In this document: positions 60,401 to 64,000 of the stretch, one piece after another
Numbering within the stretch: position 1 is the stretch's first letter
Layout of the letters: each line of letters starts with the position of its first letter
NCBI RefSeq assembly: GCF_037975245.1
Contig: NC_092564.1
Coordinates: 5,805,484 to 5,869,483 of the forward strand
Source: Apostichopus japonicus
Taxonomy: Eukaryota > Echinodermata > Holothuroidea > Aspidochirotida > Stichopodidae
Direction: 5' to 3'
Length of the DNA: 64,000 nt
The notes under the pieces: generated by a model
Databases searched by the model: none
What the model saw: only the letters and a program-made list of their open reading frames with translations
Told to the model about the DNA's origin: nothing
Made by a program: the position numbers and the translations under genes

Positions 60401-62000
60401 CTCATGATTACAGCAGAAACTGGTCACTTCGCCCAACAACCATTTCGCCCAACCTTACCATTTTGCCCAACCTTGTTGGTCATTTCGCCCAACCAACATT
60501 GATTAAATATTATACTTCAATATATAAAGGACGGGGATACTTCTATGGGTTTGGTCAATTTAAATAAGGAAACGTTCGGGAATTGTTAACTATATAAGTT
60601 TATATTAAGGAAACTTGAAGTCGTGGTTACAGTTGGTAGGGTGGATCAGTGTTTTAGGGGTTAGGTTTGATAGGTTTTTATGGAGACCAATTCTCCTTTG
60701 TTTGTATAACATTAGATTACTGCTGTGAACAATACCCTTGATTAACGCCTGGCAGACTTGATAAATCAAATTGAACTAGTGAAATAGAAAAAGTGATCTT
60801 ATTCTGACTGAATATCAGTAAAAAAAATGGTTGGTCGAAATGACCAACAAGGTTGAGCGAAATGACCATGCTGGTTGGGCGAAACGACCATGCTGGTTGG
60901 GCGATATGGCAGTTGGGCGAAGTGACCAGAAAGCATTACAGCTATGCTTGGGCGAGTACCGTGACTCTAGCTCAGAATTTAGAAACTACTCTGCTCAATT
61001 GGGTCTCAACTCCTGATTTTTCTAAAAGTTGTCCCCATTACCTGCATAAGTATGTGCAAAAAATCCACTGTTACTTCAACTAGTAACTGCAACTGTTCCT
61101 ACAGCCAATCTTTCACAGATTCAAAACTTAGCAGCTCCGCAAAGATACTATCACCTATAGATGACTTGTGGTTTGAGTGAGAATCTGAAAATTCTTTGCC
61201 AAAATCAGTGTATTGGACAGCAAACATGTCATAAAAAATACACAAGATTTGGCTCAATCAATGTATGCGGCACAGCCAATGTTGTTTGGGAAAATGCCCT
61301 CACCAATCAATCAAGATACGTTTTGCCACCTCTTGTGTATTGCTCATTTGACACGAAAAGTTTTTCTCGTTTTCCATGTTAGCAAATGAACACACTATCC
61401 TACTTCCTAGGCCTACCTTCTGTTGTTAATGTTAGCTTGTAACAATGAATCCAAAAATGCTCAAGCACTGAGGGAGGAAAAAGGTGTGACATTTTTTATC
61501 ACTGCAGTGCAGCCATGGTGAATGAAGTTGCTGAAAAACAAGGTTGTATTGAGACTCCAGTGGCTGAGCTTCGGGGTGTTACGCCTAACATAACATTTGA
61601 CTTGTCATTAGCACTGGACTAACGTTAGCCAAGGCTTATCTTTACAGAATATAATATAGAATAGTGTGTTCCGTATATTATCAAAAGGGCATTTAAACGG
61701 GAAGTCATGCTTTGGCAAGCAACAATCTAAGTCCTGTCGTATCTTTAATGCAACGACTAGACACCCAATACAGTGCATTAAATAACATTAGGCCTAACGT
61801 TGGCAGCTAGTGTGTTACAAACAGCATAGTATTGGCGAATTCTAGATCTTTCTATACAAAGATGTAATCCACATGGTATTGGCAATGCAACAAACCTTTT
61901 GGGCATCTATACCAGTTAATCGTTGTTTTGATTCTTGATCCTTAATGATGATGAACGGTCTCCCGTACTCATCAAAGGCAAGGGAGCCTGTAGAAGCCAT
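51318..62000 (-). CDS. CCT5: T-complex protein 1 subunit epsilon (CCT5), whole gene, 11 exons
   Basis: Epsilon subunit of the eight-subunit cytosolic chaperonin TRiC/CCT, which folds actin, tubulin and many WD-repeat proteins with ATP. Eleven exons join in phase to 535 residues (human CCT5 is 541): 62000-61896, 60023-59963, 58807-58643, 57626-57428, 56405-56213, 55833-55684, 55532-55413, 54605-54420, 53205-53068, 51905-51725, 51427-51318. Seen: CCT5-type start [16 protein letters not shown]; equatorial nucleotide motifs SLGPNG (51-56), NDGATIL (72-78) and GDGTTG (103-108, D104); intermediate and apical domain including [19 protein letters not shown] (387-390); the [10 protein letters not shown] helix with the expected catalytic Asp (D404); GGGAAE (421-426). 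The identity is clear along the whole length, not just in chaperonin-general motifs. Nothing is missing or broken. The promoter is shared with a divergent gene at 62646. Confidence 0.98.
51467..51560. repeat. two-copy tandem repeat in CCT5 intron 10
   Basis: ACAATCATTACAATAGTATA followed by GT and TCTATCA occurs twice at about 50-bp spacing. Confidence 0.85.
51725..51905 (-). CDS. CCT5: CCT5 exon 10
   Basis: Residues 440-499 plus one base: [20 protein letters not shown] onward to [10 protein letters not shown]. Acceptor CCTCCACAG, donor G|GTAAGT. Confidence 0.98.
52351..53054. repeat. CCT5 intronic repeat, copy A (intron 9)
   Basis: Longest copy. Begins ATTTCAGAAATGTATCAATT, carries the core GCCCATGGGGTAAAGGCAAC, a GGAGGTGGGA-rich middle and a right end GTGTTTTACTATTGCATTCC. 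It ends about 14 bases from the exon 9 donor. Confidence 0.92.
53068..53205 (-). CDS. CCT5: CCT5 exon 9
   Basis: Residues 394-439: [20 protein letters not shown], then VVYGGGAAE and SQEADK, forming the return of the equatorial domain. Two copies of the local intronic repeat flank this exon; one ends about 14 bases from its donor. Confidence 0.98.
53435..53615. repeat. two-copy tandem repeat of about 90 bp in CCT5 intron 8
   Basis: GAAATGATTGATCA...GTGCCATGTTGTTGCAA...AGCACAACATGCTG repeats twice directly before repeat copy B. Within each unit TTGTTGCAA is followed by an inverted TGCTGTGTTG-like stretch. Confidence 0.85.
53624..54227. repeat. CCT5 intronic repeat, copy B (intron 8)
   Basis: Collinear with copy A over nearly its whole length, with a shorter G-rich middle and a deletion of about 80 bases. 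Right end again GTGTTTTACTATTGCATTCC. Confidence 0.92.
54420..54605 (-). CDS. CCT5: CCT5 exon 8
   Basis: Residues 332-393: [17 protein letters not shown] onward to [12 protein letters not shown]. Donor ATG|GTGAGC. Confidence 0.98.
54813..54949. repeat. CCT5 intronic repeat, copy C (intron 7)
   Basis: Only the left 135 bases are present: ACATGTATCAATTGTATCAG, GCCCATGGGGTAAGGGCAAC, ending near AACAAGAGATCCTGAT. Confidence 0.92.
55413..55532 (-). CDS. CCT5: CCT5 exon 7
   Basis: Residues 292-331: [20 protein letters not shown] onward, ending RWVGGPEIE. Phase 0 at both ends; acceptor TTCTCAG, donor GTCAGT. Confidence 0.97.
55684..55833 (-). CDS. CCT5: CCT5 exon 6
   Basis: Residues 242-291: [20 protein letters not shown] onward to TEMVKQ, in the apical domain. 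Acceptor ATCATAG, donor CAG|GTGAGA. Confidence 0.97.
56213..56405 (-). CDS. CCT5: CCT5 exon 5
   Basis: Residues 177-241, including [17 protein letters not shown] and [15 protein letters not shown], typical of CCT5. Acceptor TCTCCCAG, donor AAAG|GTGAGA. Confidence 0.98.
56921..57069. repeat. CCT5 intronic repeat, copy D (intron 4)
   Basis: Left part only, GAAATTTCAGACATGTATCA to AGATCCTGATAGTTCTGCC, same orientation as the others. It shares with copy C the shorter form CCTGATAG against CCTGTATAG in A, B and E. Confidence 0.92.
57428..57626 (-). CDS. CCT5: CCT5 exon 4
   Basis: Residues 111-176 plus two bases: [20 protein letters not shown] onward, ending [10 protein letters not shown]. Donor AAAAT|GTAAGT splits the next isoleucine codon. 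Confidence 0.97.
57627..58642 (-). other. CCT5 intron 3
   Basis: 1016 bp of AT-rich sequence; no copy of the intronic repeat and no other element recognised. Confidence 0.6.
58643..58807 (-). CDS. CCT5: CCT5 exon 3
   Basis: Residues 56-110 plus one base: GLDKMMV, NDGATIL and [12 protein letters not shown], the core of the equatorial ATPase site. Acceptor TTTACCAG, donor G|GTAAGC. Confidence 0.98.
58990..59479. repeat. CCT5 intronic repeat, copy E (intron 2), with flanking direct repeats
   Basis: A 441-bp unit bounded by 49-bp direct repeats (58990-59038 and 59431-59479, one mismatch: TTTTCAAAGA[G/T]GTCGAAC onward). The interior matches copies A and B up to the segment complementary to YIDDIIL. 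The direct repeats suggest the unit was once tandem or circular. Confidence 0.9.
59637..59735. repeat. 20-bp tandem repeat, about five copies, CCT5 intron 2
   Basis: Unit CCCTAGACCATGACAATGTC with single-base changes. Confidence 0.88.
59963..60023 (-). CDS. CCT5: CCT5 exon 2
   Basis: Residues 36-55 ([20 protein letters not shown]) plus one base. Carries the first ATP-phosphate loop. Acceptor TTTTGCAG, donor G|GTAATC. Confidence 0.97.
60024..61895 (-). other. CCT5 intron 1
   Basis: 1872 bp, holding the 510-bp inverted-repeat element at 60420-60929; the remainder shows nothing recognised. Confidence 0.7.
60420..60929. mobile_element. inverted-repeat element with TTCGCCCAAC arrays, 510 bp
   Basis: Perfect 18-bp terminal inverted repeats, CTGGTCACTTCGCCCAAC and GTTGGGCGAAGTGACCAG. 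Next to each end are three to four more copies of the core TTCGCCCAACC, inverted relative to each other across the centre. Unique AT-rich middle, no coding capacity. The flanks give no clear long duplication (AAA at most), so the superfamily is open. Confidence 0.82.
61896..62000 (-). CDS. CCT5: CCT5 exon 1 (start codon)
   Basis: Residues 1-35, from [20 protein letters not shown] to TGIDAQK. ATG at 62000-61998; donor AAAAG|GTTTGT is a weaker GT site but keeps phase 0. Confidence 0.96.
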
Positions 62001-62339
62001 CCTTTTAAGAAATTGTTGAAAAGATGAAAGATCCGATAAGATGTCGGTGGATTTTAGATGGGTAGAATACTATGTCTGACAGGTAACGCAGCACCTCGTT
62101 CGTTATGTTCAGATGTACAGTTATCATGTACTGCACAACCTATGAACTGAGGTCAGTATTGTGACCTTCCCATGTTAGTGTTGTCAACTTGCATTTAGAC
62201 CTATAATTCCATTAATACGATTCTGACTCAATGCAGGTTATGAAGGCATTAAACATCAATTAAAAAAACTTTGATGCCATAATTATTTTTAATCAAATTT
62301 ATTATATTTTATGGAAAGACTTGTAGCTCTCCGTCTACT

Positions 62340-62349
62340 GTTGCTATGG
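62340..62349 (+). promoter_or_regulatory. RFX X-box-like half site
   Basis: GTTGCTATGG matches the left half and centre of the X-box (GTNRCC AT RGNAAC); the right half is poor. It lies about 300 bases upstream of the ciliary-type gene start. Confidence 0.35.
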
Positions 62350-62443
62350 GGCGATTTCGTCTAACGGTTGTTAGGCAAGCGACTAGCTGTCTGCTGTTTG
62401 TCATAATACAGTATATACTGCACTGTACTTTACTGTAGGCTCC

Positions 62444-62450
62444 TGTTTAC
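62444..62450 (+). promoter_or_regulatory. forkhead (FOXJ1-type) core site
   Basis: TGTTTAC, the reverse complement of GTAAACA, about 195 bases upstream of the ATG at 62646. A short motif, meaningful mainly through its position. Confidence 0.35.
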
Positions 62451-62645
62451 ACAACATACATTCACTTTCAGTTCGCAGGTTATTGCTGAAGTGCAATTAA
62501 ACAAGCTTGTTTTTTAAACGTAGCTAAGACTAGTAGCTGCAATACGCGCAAACAGGCACGCGGTGGTAATCATTGTTGACTGAAACGTTTGACATTGATT
62601 GCAGTTCATACTTGTCGCAGCCCGAAACAAATTTACTGAAGGAAG

Positions 62646-62910
62646 ATGGCATTCTTCAACCTAACATCACTGGGATATCAAGATCCCATCCGTTCGCAGA
62701 TCGTTAAACCTAATCCGGTTTATTCATACACGCTTCTGCATCAAATCCCAGACGGAAGTTACGTTTCCTTTCGACCACCAACATCTAAGCTACCACCGAT
62801 AAATATGAACAAACACAATCAAGTCATTCAACCTGGACAATATGACGAACATGGCGGATCCTATGTAACTTATACCAGGAGGTTGAGGAAACACACTCGA
62901 CCTGCAAAAG
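62646..62910 (+). CDS. Sperm microtubule inner protein 11-like (TEX49-like), first coding exon
   Basis: The open frame starts MAFFNLTSLGYQDPIRSQ. From memory, vertebrate TEX49/SPMIP11, a protein inside the doublet microtubules of sperm flagella, starts MAFFNLYLLGYQ and also has an LPPI motif followed by a SxxxYxxxxRK stretch; here SKLPPI is at residues 49-54 and SYVTYTRRLRK at 72-82. The frame stays open to a stop at 62925-62927 (93 codons), but AAAG|GTACCA at 62910/62911 is a plausible donor, and the vertebrate protein is about 50 residues longer. I therefore model a first exon of 88 codons plus one base, with the remainder outside the window; no matching second exon was found before 64000. 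If unspliced, the product is a 93-residue protein. Its ATG lies 645 bp from the divergent CCT5 ATG, with RFX-like and forkhead sites between. The family assignment rests on recalled similarity and is moderate. Confidence 0.6.
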
Positions 62911-63121
62911 GTACCAAATTGCAATGATAACTTAGTGCCAGTGATTACTGGTAGTGGTACTAGGCTAGGCTAGCCCATAAATTAGGATATTTACACTGGC
63001 CTAGGCTTAGTGTTACTTTCTTTAGGCAAGGCCAATTAAATATGTAGTGTATGTGAAGTAACTAACCCCTAGAGTACAGAATATATATGGTGGTGTATGG
63101 CAGTGTATGTCCATGCAGTCA

Positions 63122-63243
63122 GGGGGGGCGGAGGCCCCCCCTGACGGACTCAAATGGACTGCTGGCGCCCTTTCTACCACTTTTAATTATTTGGGATTAT
63201 TGACTTATTTATTGTGCTCTCATCTACCTATTGACATTTGGGT
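63122..63243. repeat. fragment of the nested hAT-type MITE family
   Basis: CCCCTGACGGACTCAAATGG then ACTGCTGGCGCCC and CACCTATTGACATTT-like sequence match the reverse complement of 19090-19190 in the intact MITE at 18834-19213. Confidence 0.8.
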
Positions 63244-63512
63244 GTAGCTGCAGAATACCCTGTTGTTTTTCAGATATCCTTTTTGGTGAAAACAAGATAC
63301 GCGGTACGCAGTCGTAAGTTATATAGAGGGTGTGAGAGTTATTTTGTATTTTTTGGAAATGTTCCAGTACAGTCCATAGCGCTGGACTAAATCATTTCTC
63401 TTCACGTTATAATTGTACGGAATTTAAGTCCTTTGCTTTAATTGAGGGCGTTTTAGAAATATCGGATTTCAAATGATTCCTGATGTAGTTGATTTTAATA
63501 TGTCTTTGATTT

Positions 63513-63852
63513 GACTACGTGGTACTTGGACAGAGTATTCATTTCTGGTGGGGTAATTTAAAAGTATTTGCCTACGTGGTCCGAATAGATTTCAAGTTGC
63601 TTTTGATTTGGCTACGTGGTTCCCGGTACGTGGAGCGTATTAAATTTTTGGATAGCTACGTGGTACGTCGTGACTGTTATTATCGCACACAAGGGATCGC
63701 ACACAAGGGAATATGACATGTTTTACAAATGGCTACGTGGTACGGGGTTGAAATGTAAATTTTTTATTGATGACTACGCGGTACGTAGTGAAATCAGGGT
63801 TAATGTAAATCATGTGGTACGCGGTACGTCGTGACTGCTGTGGACCACGTAC
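63513..63852. repeat. dispersed TACGTGGTACG motif cluster
   Basis: GACTACGTGGTAC or GGCTACGTGGTACG and close variants occur near 63513, 63571, 63611, 63626, 63655, 63731, 63772 and 63815, with an inverted ACCACGTACCGC at 63844. The spacing is 15-75 bp and not regular. Confidence 0.75.
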
Positions 63853-64000
63853 CGCTTAGCCGTTTTGGGATATTTGATAATTTTACCTCGATTAGACATT
63901 AGGGTGTTAGCCACTGAAAATAAATGTTTTTCTTGATCAGAGAACGGAGTAGCTGCAGAATACTCCGACTGTGTAGGGAAAACATAAAAGCGTTACGAAG

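Larger units (their letters stand above)
62001..62645. promoter_or_regulatory. divergent promoter interval between CCT5 and the SPMIP11-like gene
   Basis: The two ATGs face away from each other across 645 bp, so this interval holds both 5' UTRs and both core promoters. No TATA box stands out at a fixed distance from either ATG. GTTGCTATGG at 62340-62349 resembles an RFX X-box half, and TGTTTAC at 62444-62450 is a forkhead core; RFX and FOXJ1 are the known regulators of motile-cilium genes. Confidence 0.6.
62928..64000. other. region after the SPMIP11-like exon
   Basis: Probably the first intron of that gene. Contains a MITE fragment (63122-63243), two copies of GTAGCTGCAGAATAC (63244 and about 63949) and a cluster of TACGTGG motifs (63513-63852). 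No second exon was recognised. Confidence 0.5.

Overview
This is an animal (metazoan) nuclear genomic window. It is AT-rich, has spliced genes with GT-AG introns, and introns and flanks are full of non-autonomous transposons, SINEs and minisatellites. The two readable genes are deuterostome-like. The repeat style (GC-rich hAT-type MITEs in an AT-rich background, tRNA-derived SINEs, many G/C homopolymers) made me think of an echinoderm, possibly a sea cucumber, but that species guess is weak.

Three genes are supported. (1) A 14-exon gene on the minus strand (coding 46914 down to 10535) rebuilds cleanly to 368 residues: a Rossmann-fold NAD-binding protein of the NAD-dependent epimerase/dehydratase (extended SDR) type. 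(2) CCT5, the epsilon subunit of the cytosolic chaperonin TRiC/CCT, lies on the minus strand (coding 62000 down to 51318) in 11 exons and 535 residues, with every splice junction in phase. (3) Head-to-head with CCT5, 645 bp from its start codon, a plus-strand exon begins at 62646. It resembles the start of the sperm-flagellum microtubule inner protein TEX49/SPMIP11, and the rest probably lies beyond the window.

Layout: 1-10534 is the region downstream of the SDR-like gene, with no recognised gene. It holds a hAT-type MITE, a MITE with a telomere-like core, SINE pieces and a hammerhead-like motif in two inverted copies. 10535-46914 is the SDR-like gene, with introns of 9.5 and 11.1 kb; its introns carry a LINE 3' end, a 58-bp near-perfect palindrome, a nested pair of hAT-type elements inside a minisatellite, a 19-bp satellite and another hAT MITE. 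46915-51317 is intergenic, with a U2 snRNA-like pseudogene and a full-length SINE. 51318-62000 is CCT5; five of its ten introns carry copies of one local repeat. 62001-62645 is the shared divergent promoter, and 62928-64000 holds MITE debris and a cluster of TACGTGG motifs.

The genes show no common pathway. CCT5 and the SDR-like gene look like housekeeping genes in tandem. The CCT5/SPMIP11-like pair share a promoter interval with an RFX-like half site and a forkhead site, as expected for a ciliary gene. The most interesting material is non-coding: target-site-duplicated hAT elements (one nested in another), the gene-restricted intronic repeat of CCT5, the hammerhead-like motif and the U2-like copy. 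No wholly new system can be claimed from sequence alone.
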